From: Lactobacillus jensenii DSM 20557
GTDB taxonomy: Bacteria; Bacillota; Bacilli; Lactobacillales; Lactobacillaceae
Direction of reading: 5' to 3'
DNA: 35,920 nucleotides
NCBI RefSeq assembly: GCF_001436455.1
Contig: NZ_AYYU01000016.1
Span: 1-35,920 of the forward strand
Below the pieces are notes generated by a model, which saw nothing but the letters and a program-made list of their open reading frames with translations, was not told where the DNA came from and ran no database searches. How positions within the stretch are numbered: position 1 is the first letter of the stretch; the number at the start of each line of letters is the position of its first letter. The translations under genes were made by a program, and so were the position numbers. Below are positions 27,761-35,920 of the stretch, one piece after another.

Positions 27761-30700
27761 CTACTTAGAAACTGTATCATCAGAAGCTTGATCTACAGAA
27801 CTTGTTGCACTTTGTTCAGAAGTTGTTTCTTCAGATTTAGTAGCTTCTTCGGCCAACTTCTTCTTTTCTTGTTCTTCTGCTAAACGTGAAAGAGTGTCGA
27901 TATTAAGATGTTCACTTGAGTCTTCATCCATGTCACGAAGTTCAATTTCTTTGTGATCCATATCAAGAACACGGATATCAAGACCTAATGATTGTAATTC
28001 CTTCACTAAAACACGGAATGATTCAGGTACACCTGGCTTAGGAATTCTTTCACCCTTAACAATTGCTTCGTATGCCTTTACACGGCCAACAACGTCATCT
28101 GACTTGTAAGTCAAGATTTCTTGTAAAGTGTAAGCAGCACCGTAAGCTTCAAGAGCCCAAACTTCCATTTCACCAAATCTCTGTCCACCGAATTGTGCTT
28201 TACCACCAAGTGGTTGTTGAGTAACAAGTGAGTAAGGTCCGATTGAACGTGCGTGAATCTTGTCATCAACCATGTGAGCAAGTTTCAAGTAGTTCATAAT
28301 ACCAACAGAAACACGGTTGTGGAATGGTTCACCGGTACGACCATCATAAATAACAGTCTTACCGTCTTTACTCATACCAGCTTCACGTAAGGTATTGTAA
28401 ACTTCATCTTCATCAGCCCCGTCAAATACAGGAGTAGCAACGTGAATACCTAATTGGCGAGCAGCCATACCAAGGTGTAATTCAAGAACCTGTCCAATAT
28501 TCATACGTGATGGCACACCCATTGGGTTCAAGCAGATATCTACTGGACGACCATCTGGTAAGAATGGCATATCTTCTTCTGGAACAACAACAGCAATAGT
28601 ACCCTTGTTACCGTGACGACCAGCCATCTTGTCCCCAACTTGAATCTTTCTCTTTTGGCAAATGTAAACTCTAACCATGGTGTTAACACCTGGTGAAAGT
28701 TCATCTCCACCTTCACGAGTAAAGACTTCAACGTTTTGAACGATACCGCCACCACCATGTGGTACACGAAGTGAAGTGTCACGAACTTCACGAGCCTTTT
28801 CACCAAAGATGGCGTGAAGTAATCTTTCTTCAGCTGATAATTCAGTAACACCCTTTGGAGTTACCTTACCAACTAAAATATCGCCGTCTTTAACTTCAGC
28901 ACCGATTCTAACGATACCTTGTTCGTCTAAATCTTTAAGTGCATCTTCACCAACATTAGGAATTTCACGAGTAATTTCTTCAGGTCCTAATTTAGTGTCA
29001 CGCGCTTCTGATTCGTAATCTTCAATGTGGATAGAAGTATATACATCATCCTTAACCATTCTTTCACTAATCATGATGGCATCTTCATAGTTGTACATGT
29101 TCCAAGTCATGAATGCGATTAATGGGTTTTGACCTAAGGCTAATTCACCTTCAGCCATTGATGGACCATTAGCAATTACTTCGCCTTCAACAATCTTTTC
29201 ACCCTTCTTAACGTTAGGAGTTTGATTGTAGTTCTTGTTTGCATTTGAGCGACGGTATTTTTCAAGTTCATATTTGTCTAAAGTACCATCTTCACGGCGA
29301 ATTCTAATTTGATCAGCATCAACATATTCAACTACACCAGCTGCTTCAGCAACTAAAGCGTCTCCTGAGTCATGAGCAGCACGGTATTCCATACCAGTAC
29401 CAACCAAAGCAGCATGTGGATTAATTAAAGGAACAGCTTGTCTTTGGTGGTTAGCCCCCATCAAAGCACGGTTAGAGTCGTCATTTTCAAGGAAAGGAAT
29501 ACATGCAGAAGTTACAGAAACTACTTGCTTAGGAATAACGTCCATGTAGTCAATCTTATCTGGTGTAACTTCGACATTATCATCTTTGTGACGAGCCAAG
29601 ATAAGATTTTCTTTAAATGAACCATCTTCATTAAGTGGTGTGTTGGCACCGGCAATAATGTAGTTATCTTCTACATCTGCAGTTAAGTAGTCAATCTTAT
29701 CAGTAACTTTATGAGTTTCCCAAGAAACACGACGATATGGAGTTTCAATGAAACCATACTTATTAATAATTGCGTATGTTGCCATTGAGTTAATCAACCC
29801 AATGTTAGGACCTTCTGGAGTTTCAATTGGACATAAACGACCATAGTGAGTATAGTGCACGTCACGAACTTCATAACCAGCACGATCTCTTGACAAACCA
29901 CCAGGCCCTAAGGCAGACATTCTTCTCTTGTGAGTCAATTCACCCAATGGGTTGTTTTGATCCATAAACTGTGAAAGTTGTGATGAACCAAAGAATTCCT
30001 TGACACTAGCCACAATTGGACGAATGTTAATTAATTGTTGTGGAGTAACTGTATCAGGATCTTGAATTGACATTCTTTCACGTACAACACGTTCCATCCG
30101 TGCTAAACCAATTCTAAATTGATTTTGTAATAATTCACCAACACGACGAATACGTCTGTTACCCAAGTGGTCAATGTCATCAGTAGAACCAATTTCATCT
30201 TGTAAAGCGAAGAAATAGTTAATAGAAGCCAAAATATCTGCTGGAGTAATGCATTTTACATCAGCATTAATATGACCATTTGAAATTAACTTAACTTCTC
30301 TTTCAGGGTTAACTTTTGAAAAGACCTTAATTTCTTGAACAGTAATTGGATCTTGCATTACACCTTCATCAGATGGAGTGTATGTAACCATCTTAAAGTC
30401 ATCACGATCAAGATACTTTTCAAGAGTTTCCATTACAGCATGAGTAACGATAGTTCCCTTCTTGGCAATAATTTCACCAGTATCTGGGTCCGCTAAAGTT
30501 TCTGCTAAAGTTTGATTAAGTAAGCGACTCTTTAAAGAAAGCTTCTTGTTAATCTTGTAACGACCAACTGGAGCCAAATCATACCGACGTGAGTCAAAGA
30601 AACGAGCAAACAAGAGTGAACGAGATGAATCAGTCGTCTTAGGTTCACCTGGACGAAGTCGTTCATAAATTTCTTTCAAAGCTTCAGCAACTCGACTATC

Positions 30701-31390
30701 AGCAGGATTATTGTGTACATCCTTTTCTAAAGTGAATTGCAAAGTATCATTTGTTCCGTAAATATCTTGAATTTCACTGTCTGAGCCAAAACCAAGTGCT
30801 CTAATTAAAACTGAAATAGGTAATTTTCTAGTACGGTCGATACGTACATAAGAAATATTCTTAGCATCAGTTTCATATTCAAGCCATGCACCACGGTTAG
30901 GGATAACAGTAGCGCCAAAGATTTGGCGTGCATTCTTATCAACATCACAGTTATAGTAAACACCAGGTGATCTAACAAGCTGAGAAACAATAACTCTTTC
31001 TGCACCATTAATAACAAATGAACCTGATCTAGTCATTAATGGTAAGTCACCAAAGAATACATCTTGTGTCTTAATTTCGCCAGTTTCGTGGTTAGTAAGT
31101 TTTAAAGTAACACGAAGTGGAGCAGCATAATTTGCATCATGATTACGAGCCTCATCAATAGTACTCTTAGCATCTTGAAGCTTGTAACCAACAAAGTCTA
31201 AAGATAACTTACCTGAGAAGTCATTAATAGGCATAATATCTTCAAATACTTCGCTAATACCTTCATTTAAAAACCACTTATATGATTCGGTTTGTACATC
31301 AGTCAAATTAGGTAATTTAACTACTTCTTTAATGTGAGAAAAACTACGTCTTGTCCGGTGTTGACCGTAATTCACTAAATGTCCGTCCAA
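27761..31390 (-). CDS. rpoB: RNA polymerase subunit beta, probable TTG start
   Basis: Beta (1209 aa from TTG 31390) is the catalytic partner of beta'. The rifampicin region [22 protein letters not shown] (written here in family context, near 468-490) and following [17 protein letters not shown] are wild type. The fork and [14 protein letters not shown] are intact, and the C terminus is an acidic, serine/threonine-rich tail. In-frame starts exist at 31423 (TTG) and 31399 (ATG), but AAGGA lies 8 bases before TTG 31390 and the family begins just before [14 protein letters not shown]. It is preceded by a structured leader of about 175 bases. Confidence 0.97.
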   Translation of the reverse strand: MDGHLVNYGQHRTRRSFSHIKEVVKLPNLTDVQTESYKWFLNEGISEVFEDIMPINDFSGKLSLDFVGYKLQDAKSTIDEARNHDANYAAPLRVTLKLTNHETGEIKTQDVFFGDLPLMTRSGSFVINGAERVIVSQLVRSPGVYYNCDVDKNARQIFGATVIPNRGAWLEYETDAKNISYVRIDRTRKLPISVLIRALGFGSDSEIQDIYGTNDTLQFTLEKDVHNNPADSRVAEALKEIYERLRPGEPKTTDSSRSLLFARFFDSRRYDLAPVGRYKINKKLSLKSRLLNQTLAETLADPDTGEIIAKKGTIVTHAVMETLEKYLDRDDFKMVTYTPSDEGVMQDPITVQEIKVFSKVNPEREVKLISNGHINADVKCITPADILASINYFFALQDEIGSTDDIDHLGNRRIRRVGELLQNQFRIGLARMERVVRERMSIQDPDTVTPQQLINIRPIVASVKEFFGSSQLSQFMDQNNPLGELTHKRRMSALGPGGLSRDRAGYEVRDVHYTHYGRLCPIETPEGPNIGLINSMATYAIINKYGFIETPYRRVSWETHKVTDKIDYLTADVEDNYIIAGANTPLNEDGSFKENLILARHKDDNVEVTPDKIDYMDVIPKQVVSVTSACIPFLENDDSNRALMGANHQRQAVPLINPHAALVGTGMEYRAAHDSGDALVAEAAGVVEYVDADQIRIRREDGTLDKYELEKYRRSNANKNYNQTPNVKKGEKIVEGEVIANGPSMAEGELALGQNPLIAFMTWNMYNYEDAIMISERMVKDDVYTSIHIEDYESEARDTKLGPEEITREIPNVGEDALKDLDEQGIVRIGAEVKDGDILVGKVTPKGVTELSAEERLLHAIFGEKAREVRDTSLRVPHGGGGIVQNVEVFTREGGDELSPGVNTMVRVYICQKRKIQVGDKMAGRHGNKGTIAVVVPEEDMPFLPDGRPVDICLNPMGVPSRMNIGQVLELHLGMAARQLGIHVATPVFDGADEDEVYNTLREAGMSKDGKTVIYDGRTGEPFHNRVSVGIMNYLKLAHMVDDKIHARSIGPYSLVTQQPLGGKAQFGGQRFGEMEVWALEAYGAAYTLQEILTYKSDDVVGRVKAYEAIVKGERIPKPGVPESFRVLVKELQSLGLDIRVLDMDHKEIELRDMDEDSSEHLNIDTLSRLAEEQEKKKLAEEATKSEETTSEQSATSSVDQASDDTVSK

Positions 31391-31469
31391 GGAAAACATC
31401 CTTTCTTTTGCAAAAGAAACCAAATATTACATTTGTGTTACAAATTAAAAAACTGGTATTTTTGAGCAT

Positions 31470-31505
31470 AAAAAAACAAAAACAACACGTTTTGTCGTTT
31501 TTGTT
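31470..31505 (-). terminator. Terminator-like hairpin in the rpoB leader
   Basis: Minus-strand AACAAAAACGACA (31505-31493) pairs along 13 bases with TGTTGTTTTTGTT (31487-31475), one G-U pair, with a 5-base loop. It is followed by T to 31470. It lies downstream of the rpoB promoter and about 80 bases before the rpoB start. It can act as an attenuator of rpoB-rpoC and as the only visible terminator for clpC. The stem is AT-rich, so its strength is uncertain. Confidence 0.6.
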
Positions 31506-31560
31506 CTTATCAGCTTACTGGACAATAGATCAGTAAGCTACTGAATATCAGCCTTTTTGA
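31506..31560 (-). promoter_or_regulatory. Structured rpoB leader, candidate Lacto-rpoB RNA motif
   Basis: Just after the predicted start site the minus strand forms AGCTTACTG/CAGTAAGCT (31539-31531 with 31520-31512) with a 10-base loop. A small CTGA/TCAG hairpin lies upstream, and GCTGATA occurs before and after the main stem. A conserved RNA named Lacto-rpoB has been described upstream of rpoB in Lactobacillales. Position and clade fit, but I could not check the covariance model. Confidence 0.55.
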
Positions 31561-31571
31561 AAATCAGAATT

Positions 31572-31601
31572 ATTGTATCAAAAAATCGCTGTTTTTGTCA
31601 A
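31572..31601 (-). promoter_or_regulatory. Promoter of rpoB-rpoC
   Basis: Minus-strand TTGACA (31601-31596), an 18-base spacer and TACAAT (31577-31572). The -35 lies only 17 bases after the clpC stop codon. Transcription should begin near 31565, so the hairpins at 31539-31512 and 31505-31475 are in the leader RNA. Confidence 0.82.
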
Positions 31602-31617
31602 TAGCAAAACCTTGACT

Positions 31618-34101
31618 TTACTTGCTTAAAGCTGCTTTTTTAGTTTCAGAAACAGTAAATTTTAATTGCCCCTTGGCAGCGCCTATTTTTAGAGTTTGCC
31701 CAGAAACTAGCTCTGAACTAATGAGCATATCTGATAACTTATCTTCTACTAAGTTTTGGATTGCTCGTCTTAAAGGACGCGCACCATTTTCAGGATCAAA
31801 ACCAGCCTTAGCAATGACATCGAGTGCTGCTGGTGAAAACTTAACAACAATTTGCTTTTTAGCCAATCGATCAACCAACTTTTGGGTTAAAAGAGTGACA
31901 ATCTTTCGTAAATCATTCTTTTGTAATTGGTCGAAGACAATAGTTGCATCAATTCGGTTCAAAAATTCCGGTCTAAAGAAGTCCTTAGTTGCTGCTTGTA
32001 CTTTAGAAATTCGTTCTTTTTCTTGGCTCACTTCGCTTGTAGTAAAACCTACAGTCTTATCACTAACTAATGAACGTGAACCTAAATTAGAGGTCATGAT
32101 AATTACAGTATTTCTAAAGTCCACTTTTCTCCCCTTAGAATCTGTCAAAAAGCCATCATCTAACACTTGCAATAATAAATTAAAGACATCTGGGTGGGCC
32201 TTTTCAACTTCATCTAATAAAACCACGGAATATGGATGACGCCGAACTTGTTCACTTAATTGTCCGCCTTCTTCATATCCCACATAGCCTGGAGCTGAAC
32301 CAATCAACTTGCTTGAAGCAATTGTATCCATATACTCTGACATATCAATTCGAACTAAATTATTTTCACTGCCAAACACTGCTGAAGCAACTGCCTTAGC
32401 TAACTCAGTTTTTCCAACACCAGTAGGCCCTAAAAATAAGAATGAACCTATTGGGCGACCTTCATCCTTTATACCACTTCTACTACGCTTAATTGCCTTG
32501 GCAACTGCCTGAATAGCCTTGTTTTGTCCAATTACTCGCTTATGTAAGGTTGCTTCTAAATTAATTAACTTCCTAGTATCATCTTTCTTCATTTGAGTAG
32601 CTGAGACTCCAGTCCACTCAGATACGACACGAGCAATATCTTCTTCGTTAACCACTGCTTTTCGATAAGCATTCACTTTTAACTTATTTAATAAAGCTTG
32701 TTTTTGTTTTTCTAGCTTGTCTTCATCCGCTTGTAAATTAGCAGCTTGAACAAAGTTTTGTTTTTCAACTTCTATTCTTTTTTGTTTAGTAACCTTCTTG
32801 AGTTCATTTTCAAGAGCCTGTAACTCTTTATTTGAGCCAACTGCATTATTAATTTTTACAGTTGCACTTGCTTCATCTACTAAATCAATTGCCTTATCTG
32901 GTAAAAAGCGATTACTCAAATATCTAGTAGATAAATCTACTGCTGCTTTTAAAGCAGCTTCACTAATTTGAACATGGTGAAAGCCTTCATATTTTGGCTT
33001 TAAGCCCTCCAAAATATGCAAAGTATCTTCTTTTGAAGGCTCAGTAATTCTTACTTGTTGAAAACGTCTAGCAAGAGCCTGATCTTTTTCAATATATTTT
33101 TGATATTCATCAAAAGTTGTTGCACCAATCATTTGAATATCGCCACGTGCAAGCGATGGCTTTAAAATATTTGAAGCATCAATTGCTCCTTCTGCACCAC
33201 CAGCACCAATCAAGGTATGCATTTCGTCAACAAACAAAATAACCTTTCCATCAGTGCGAATCTCTTTCAAAATCTTTTTCATTCGATCTTCAAATTCGCC
33301 CCGATATTTAGTACCAGCTACCAAACTACCAATATCTAAGGCCATAACTCGCTTATCAAGCAAGTCTTCAGGAACTTGCTTTTTTACAATGCAAGTGGCA
33401 ATTGCTTGTGCAACTGCAGTTTTACCAACTCCTGGTTCCCCGACTAAAACAGGATTATTTTTTGTACGACGTGATAAAATCTGGATAACTCTTTTAGTTT
33501 CTAAATCACGGCCAATAACTGGATCAATTTCGCCTTCACGTGCCTGCTTATTTAGATTAATTGAAACACTATCTAAAGTTGGAGTCTTAGAATTGCCTTT
33601 CCCTTTATTTTGGTTTAAACCTAAACCATCAAAGAATTCATTGCTCTCTTGACTTAAATCTCCGCTACCTTCTGATAAATCATCAAGAATATCTTGGCGC
33701 AAATGATCCAAATCAACATTTAAGTTTTTCAAAATCATCGCAGCTAATACTTGCTCTGTAGAAACTAATCCTAACAGAATATGCAAAGTTTTAACTTCTT
33801 TTGCACCAGCATCTTGTGCTGCTCTTCTAGCATAATTAAGTGTCATATTTAAACGAGGAGACATCTCCATATAAGAAGATTTAGGTGCAGAGCCATATCC
33901 CGTATAGCGCTCAACTTCGCGTCTAATATCACCACTAGTAATATTCCATTGTCGTAAAATCTTCCCTGCATCCCCACTTGATTCAATTACCAAGGCAAGT
34001 AAAACATGTTCTGTACCAATCATTCTGTGTTGAAAATTTTGTGCTTGTTCTTTTGCAATTGCTAAAACTTGATTAGCACTACTACTGTAAGAATATTCCA
34101 T
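31618..34101 (-). CDS. clpC: ATP-dependent Clp protease ATP-binding subunit ClpC
   Basis: ClpC (827 aa) is a hexameric AAA+ unfoldase that feeds substrates to ClpP. Two N-terminal Clp repeats (about 5-65 and 80-140) lead to D1 with Walker A GEPGVGKT at 221-228, pore loop GTKYRGE near 263, and Walker B FVDE near 290. A coiled middle domain (about 420-475) precedes D2 with Walker A GPTGVGKT at 558-565. ATG 34101 is 10 bases after AAAGG; an in-frame start at 34119 lies upstream of that site. There is no ctsR, mcsA or mcsB before it, unlike Bacillus. No CtsR box or CIRCE element is visible upstream. Confidence 0.96.
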   Translation of the reverse strand: MEYSYSSSANQVLAIAKEQAQNFQHRMIGTEHVLLALVIESSGDAGKILRQWNITSGDIRREVERYTGYGSAPKSSYMEMSPRLNMTLNYARRAAQDAGAKEVKTLHILLGLVSTEQVLAAMILKNLNVDLDHLRQDILDDLSEGSGDLSQESNEFFDGLGLNQNKGKGNSKTPTLDSVSINLNKQAREGEIDPVIGRDLETKRVIQILSRRTKNNPVLVGEPGVGKTAVAQAIATCIVKKQVPEDLLDKRVMALDIGSLVAGTKYRGEFEDRMKKILKEIRTDGKVILFVDEMHTLIGAGGAEGAIDASNILKPSLARGDIQMIGATTFDEYQKYIEKDQALARRFQQVRITEPSKEDTLHILEGLKPKYEGFHHVQISEAALKAAVDLSTRYLSNRFLPDKAIDLVDEASATVKINNAVGSNKELQALENELKKVTKQKRIEVEKQNFVQAANLQADEDKLEKQKQALLNKLKVNAYRKAVVNEEDIARVVSEWTGVSATQMKKDDTRKLINLEATLHKRVIGQNKAIQAVAKAIKRSRSGIKDEGRPIGSFLFLGPTGVGKTELAKAVASAVFGSENNLVRIDMSEYMDTIASSKLIGSAPGYVGYEEGGQLSEQVRRHPYSVVLLDEVEKAHPDVFNLLLQVLDDGFLTDSKGRKVDFRNTVIIMTSNLGSRSLVSDKTVGFTTSEVSQEKERISKVQAATKDFFRPEFLNRIDATIVFDQLQKNDLRKIVTLLTQKLVDRLAKKQIVVKFSPAALDVIAKAGFDPENGARPLRRAIQNLVEDKLSDMLISSELVSGQTLKIGAAKGQLKFTVSETKKAALSK

Positions 34102-34133
34102 TATTAACCCGCCTTTCAAAAATCGACTAAAAT

Positions 34134-34162
34134 ATTGTACTTTTTCTTAATTCTAATGTAAA
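34134..34162 (-). promoter_or_regulatory. Promoter of clpC
   Basis: Minus-strand TTTACA (34162-34157), a 17-base spacer and TACAAT (34139-34134) are close to the housekeeping consensus. The start near 34127 leaves a leader of about 25 bases with the AAAGG site. Confidence 0.75.
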
Positions 34163-34198
34163 TCAAATTACTTAATAAACAAAATTTTCTGTTTAAAT

Positions 34199-35089
34199 TT
34201 ATTGATTCTTTCTCTTATTTAATTCTTCTTCGATCATCTTATATTGAGCAAGATAGTTTTCATAAGTCTGCTTAGAGTTGGCTAAATTACGACGGGCAAT
34301 CTTTTGCTGAGTCTTTAAGTCAGAATTAGAATAGCGTCCTAGTCTTGCTTGCATAATTTCAGTTGCTTCATAAGTCTTAGCGACCGATTCATAGGTTCTG
34401 CGTCCCATCGCTGATAAAAGTACTGTAACCTTATTTCTAGTATCAGGACGAGTTAAGTGATTAATAAATTCTACTAGTGGATCACTTATATGTTCATTCC
34501 ACCAAGTAATCAATGGCCCAGTAAAGAAGGCTACAATAATCGTCGCAAAGCCAACTGGGCCACCAAATGCTAAAGCACCAGCCATAAATAATACGTCTTG
34601 GATAATTCTAGTTATCTTATATGAAGATTTGAATCTTTCAGAAAAAATTGGCGCAATTGCATCATAAGGAGCAACTCCTAATTTCGGTCCCATATAAAGA
34701 GAGGAGCCTAAAGTAAATAAAAGTAATCCAATAACTGTGTCAGCCACAATTACTAAGAAAGTAATCTTCTCAGGAAAAAGTTGATTATAGATTTGAGTAA
34801 AGAATTGAATTTCAAATCCTACCATAATCATATTAACAAAAGTTCCAATTCCAATTTTTTTGCGGTCAAGCCATAAAATCAGTAAGAAAATTACAAAATT
34901 AACTGATAACTGGAAAATCCCTAATCCTAAACCTAGCTTATTGGAAATTCCAGTGTTAATTGCAGTAAATGGATCAAGCCCAACATTACCACCACGTAAA
35001 AAAGTGGCTCCAATTGATAAAATTGTTACCCCTACAATTGACATTAAAGTTTTTAAAGCGAGATTACCGAAATTAAGTTTTTCTTTCAA
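34199..35089 (-). CDS. YczE/YitT-type integral membrane protein with cytosolic helical tail
   Basis: A 296-aa membrane protein of the YczE/YyaS/YitT group, whose biochemical function is not established. About five or six hydrophobic segments fill residues 10-195. The repeat-like motifs GNVGLDPFTAINTGIS (about 34-49) and GPKLGVAPYDAIAP (about 134-147) are typical and suggest an internal duplication. From about 225 the protein turns charged and helical, rich in K, E, Q and R, and probably cytosolic; this tail of about 70 residues is longer than I expect for the family. Initiation codon TTG at 35089 with AAAGGAGGT upstream. It lies between the tRNA cluster and clpC with its own promoter. Confidence 0.8.
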   Translation of the reverse strand: MKEKLNFGNLALKTLMSIVGVTILSIGATFLRGGNVGLDPFTAINTGISNKLGLGLGIFQLSVNFVIFLLILWLDRKKIGIGTFVNMIMVGFEIQFFTQIYNQLFPEKITFLVIVADTVIGLLLFTLGSSLYMGPKLGVAPYDAIAPIFSERFKSSYKITRIIQDVLFMAGALAFGGPVGFATIIVAFFTGPLITWWNEHISDPLVEFINHLTRPDTRNKVTVLLSAMGRRTYESVAKTYEATEIMQARLGRYSNSDLKTQQKIARRNLANSKQTYENYLAQYKMIEEELNKRKNQ

Positions 35090-35113
35090 AAAAAGACCTC
35101 CTTTGTTTAGATA

Positions 35114-35122
35114 ATTATATCA
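35114..35122 (-). promoter_or_regulatory. Extended -10 promoter of the YczE-type gene
   Basis: Minus-strand TGATATAAT fits an extended -10 (TATAAT at 35119-35114). No convincing -35 is present 16-18 bases upstream, where the sequence is a run of T. Distance to the TTG start is about 25 bases. Confidence 0.6.
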
Positions 35123-35160
35123 AAGGAAGTCTAAAAAAATAATTAATATACTTTTTGAGT

Positions 35161-35190
35161 AAAATAAAAAGGATTCACTACTGTGAATCC
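35161..35190 (-). terminator. Terminator after the distal tRNA-Gly
   Basis: Perfect 8-bp stem GGATTCAC/GTGAATCC (35171-35178 with 35183-35190), 4-base loop, then TTTTTATTTT on the minus strand. Part of the duplicated 110-bp block. Confidence 0.92.
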
Positions 35191-35275
35191 TTATCTCGTG
35201 GAGCGGAAGACGGGATTCGAACCCGCGACCCCCACCATGGCAAGGTGATGTTCTACCACTGAACTACTTCCGCAT
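35166..35275 (-). repeat. Copy A of 110-bp tRNA-Gly plus terminator repeat
   Basis: Matches 35416-35525 at 108 of 110 positions in direct orientation, offset 250. The block runs from two bases before the tRNA 5' end to the T run of the terminator. Differences are at 35192 (T here, C in copy B) and 35201 (G here, A in copy B), plus-strand bases. The second difference preserves an encoded CCA here. Confidence 0.95.
35199..35273 (-). tRNA. tRNA-Gly(GCC), distal copy, CCA encoded
   Basis: Complete cloverleaf on the minus strand: acceptor GCGGAAG/CTTCCGC, D arm with AGTGGTA, anticodon loop TTGCCAT giving GCC, T arm CGGGTTCGAATCCCG, discriminator T and encoded CCA (35201-35199). It has its own promoter immediately upstream and a terminator downstream, so it can be expressed independently of the rRNA operon. 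Confidence 0.95.
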
Positions 35276-35285
35276 AACAGAGTTT

Positions 35286-35314
35286 ATTATAGCAAAGCTT
35301 TATCAATCTGCAAA
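35286..35314 (-). promoter_or_regulatory. Promoter of the distal tRNA-Gly
   Basis: Minus-strand extended -10 TGCTATAAT (TATAAT at 35291-35286) with TTTGCA (35314-35309) 17 bases upstream. The -10 ends 12 bases before the tRNA 5' end, so transcription would start a few bases before the mature tRNA. Confidence 0.72.
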
Positions 35315-35332
35315 GACTTTTTTGAATAATTA

Positions 35333-35406
<74 letters not shown>

Positions 35407-35414
35407 AAGCTAAC

Positions 35415-35440
35415 AAAAAAGGATTCACTACTGTGAATCC
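35415..35440 (-). terminator. Terminator after the proximal tRNA-Gly
   Basis: Same 8-bp GGATTCAC/GTGAATCC hairpin as the distal terminator (stem 35421-35428 with 35433-35440), followed by six T on the minus strand. It should end the rRNA-tRNA transcript before tRNA-Pro. Confidence 0.9.
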
Positions 35441-35525
35441 TCATCTCGTGAAGCGGAAGACGGGATTCGAACCCGCGACCCCCACCATGGCAAGGTGATG
35501 TTCTACCACTGAACTACTTCCGCAT
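35416..35525 (-). repeat. Copy B of 110-bp tRNA-Gly plus terminator repeat
   Basis: Direct repeat partner of 35166-35275 with two mismatches. Homology stops two bases before the tRNA 5' end and at the end of the terminator T run, so the repeated unit is exactly one tRNA with its terminator. Confidence 0.95.
35452..35523 (-). tRNA. tRNA-Gly(GCC), proximal copy, CCA lost
   Basis: The 72-base body is identical to the distal copy, anticodon GCC. The three bases after the discriminator are TCA instead of CCA, so the 3' end must be added by nucleotidyltransferase. Last gene of the tRNA run that follows the 5S rRNA, 11 bases from tRNA-Thr. Confidence 0.93.
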
Positions 35526-35534
35526 GAATATGAA

Positions 35535-35607
35535 TGCCGATTATACGATTTGAACGTACGACCCCCTGTTTACAAGACAGATGCTCTACCAACTGAGCTA
35601 AATCGGC
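35535..35607 (-). tRNA. tRNA-Thr(TGT)
   Basis: 73-base cloverleaf: acceptor GCCGATT/AATCGGC, anticodon stem TCTGT/ACAGG with loop CTTGTAA (anticodon TGT), T arm GTACG/CGTAT, discriminator A. No encoded CCA. Confidence 0.95.
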
Positions 35608-35637
35608 ATATTGTCAATGTGTGGTTTAGCAAACCAA

Positions 35638-35719
35638 TACGGGTGGTGGGACTTGAACCCACACGTCCGAAAACACTAGAACCTAAATCTAGCGCGTCTG
35701 CCAATTCCGCCACACCCGC
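35638..35719 (-). tRNA. tRNA-Leu(TAG)
   Basis: 82-base class II tRNA with a long variable arm. Acceptor GCGGGTG/CACCCGT (terminal G-U), anticodon stem CTAGA/TCTAG with loop TTTAGGT (anticodon TAG), T arm GTGGG/CCCAC, discriminator A. No encoded CCA. Confidence 0.95.
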
Positions 35720-35733
35720 GATATTAGGGCCAA

Positions 35734-35806
<73 letters not shown>

Positions 35807-35812
35807 AGGATA

Positions 35813-35885
35813 TGGAGGATACAGGGCTCGAACCTGTGACCTCCTGCTTGTAAGGCAGATGCTCTCCCAGCTGAGCTAATCCTCC
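35813..35885 (-). tRNA. tRNA-Val(TAC)
   Basis: 73-base cloverleaf: acceptor GGAGGAT/ATCCTCC, anticodon stem TCTGC/GCAGG with loop CTTACAA (anticodon TAC), T arm ACAGG/CCTGT, discriminator A. No encoded CCA. It begins within a few bases of the 5S rRNA end, as usual in rRNA operons. Confidence 0.95.
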
Positions 35886-35886
35886 A

Positions 35887-35920
35887 TGTGCGCGGCGGCT
35901 ACCTACCCTCGCAGGCAGTT
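35887..35920 (-). rRNA. rrf: 5S rRNA, 3' end only
   Basis: The minus strand reads TGCCTGCGAGGGTAGG and then GTAGCCGCCGCGCA, the 3' end of a Lactobacillus-type 5S rRNA with its closing helix strand. The rest lies beyond the right edge. The exact 3' end is uncertain by a few bases. It implies an rRNA operon transcribed into this window. Confidence 0.85.

Noticed and set aside
31622-32239. Plus-strand open frame of 205 codons opposite the 3' part of clpC.
   Set aside because: It is fully antisense to the conserved D2 domain of clpC, has no ribosome site and no recognisable domain.
34163-34198. AT-rich near-palindrome after the YczE-type gene as a terminator.
   Set aside because: Pairing is imperfect and made almost only of A-T pairs, with no clear T run in the right place.

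Overview
The window is a chromosomal housekeeping region from a low-GC Gram-positive bacterium. It is most likely a Lactobacillus of the acidophilus/gasseri/johnsonii/delbrueckii type; the species cannot be fixed from the sequence alone. Evidence for this is the AT-rich sequence, strong AGGAGG ribosome binding sites, the Firmicutes gene order rpoB-rpoC-(comC)-rpsL-rpsG-fusA-S10-spc-alpha-ecfA1A2T-truA-rplM-rpsI, the absence of map between adk and infA, and a 5S rRNA followed by a tRNA cluster. Almost everything is read from the minus strand, so the biological order runs from high to low coordinates.

Layout in transcription order. (1) 35887-35199: the 3' end of a 5S rRNA, then tRNA genes Val(TAC), Lys(TTT), Leu(TAG), Thr(TGT), Gly(GCC), Pro(CGG) and a second Gly(GCC). 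The two Gly genes lie in a 110-bp block that also carries an intrinsic terminator and is present twice (108/110 identical). (2) 35089-31618: a YczE/YitT-type membrane protein with a cytosolic helical tail, then clpC. (3) 31390-24081: rpoB and rpoC behind a structured leader. (4) 23323-24006: the only plus-strand gene, a prepilin peptidase (comC), convergent with rpoC and sharing a bidirectional terminator with it. (5) 23139-20120: the str operon rpsL-rpsG-fusA. (6) 19974-18448: a YfcC/DcuC-family carrier with its own promoter, candidate cre site and terminator, sitting inside the translation cluster. (7) 18169-4524: the uninterrupted S10-spc-alpha cluster from rpsJ to rplQ, with a probable internal promoter before infA. 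(8) 4355-1087: ecfA1, ecfA2, ecfT (energizing module of ECF vitamin transporters) and truA, tightly overlapping. (9) 984-135: rplM and rpsI from a promoter whose -35 box contains the truA stop codon, ending in an intrinsic terminator.

Together the genes build the ribosome (27 ribosomal proteins), the transcription core (alpha, beta, beta'), translation factors (IF-1, EF-G), the secretion channel (SecY), adenylate kinase, tRNA and rRNA, protein quality control (ClpC) and vitamin uptake. Most gene content is ordinary. The parts that deserve a second look lie between genes: the rearranged tRNA tail with a stranded, slightly defective tRNA-Pro(CGG); structured leaders before rpoB, rpsJ, rplM and rpsL; the catabolite-controlled carrier inserted between fusA and rpsJ; and the heavy use of TTG start codons in core genes. 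I see no CRISPR array, insertion sequence, phage gene or other convincing novel multi-gene system. No gene-free stretch exceeds 300 bases.
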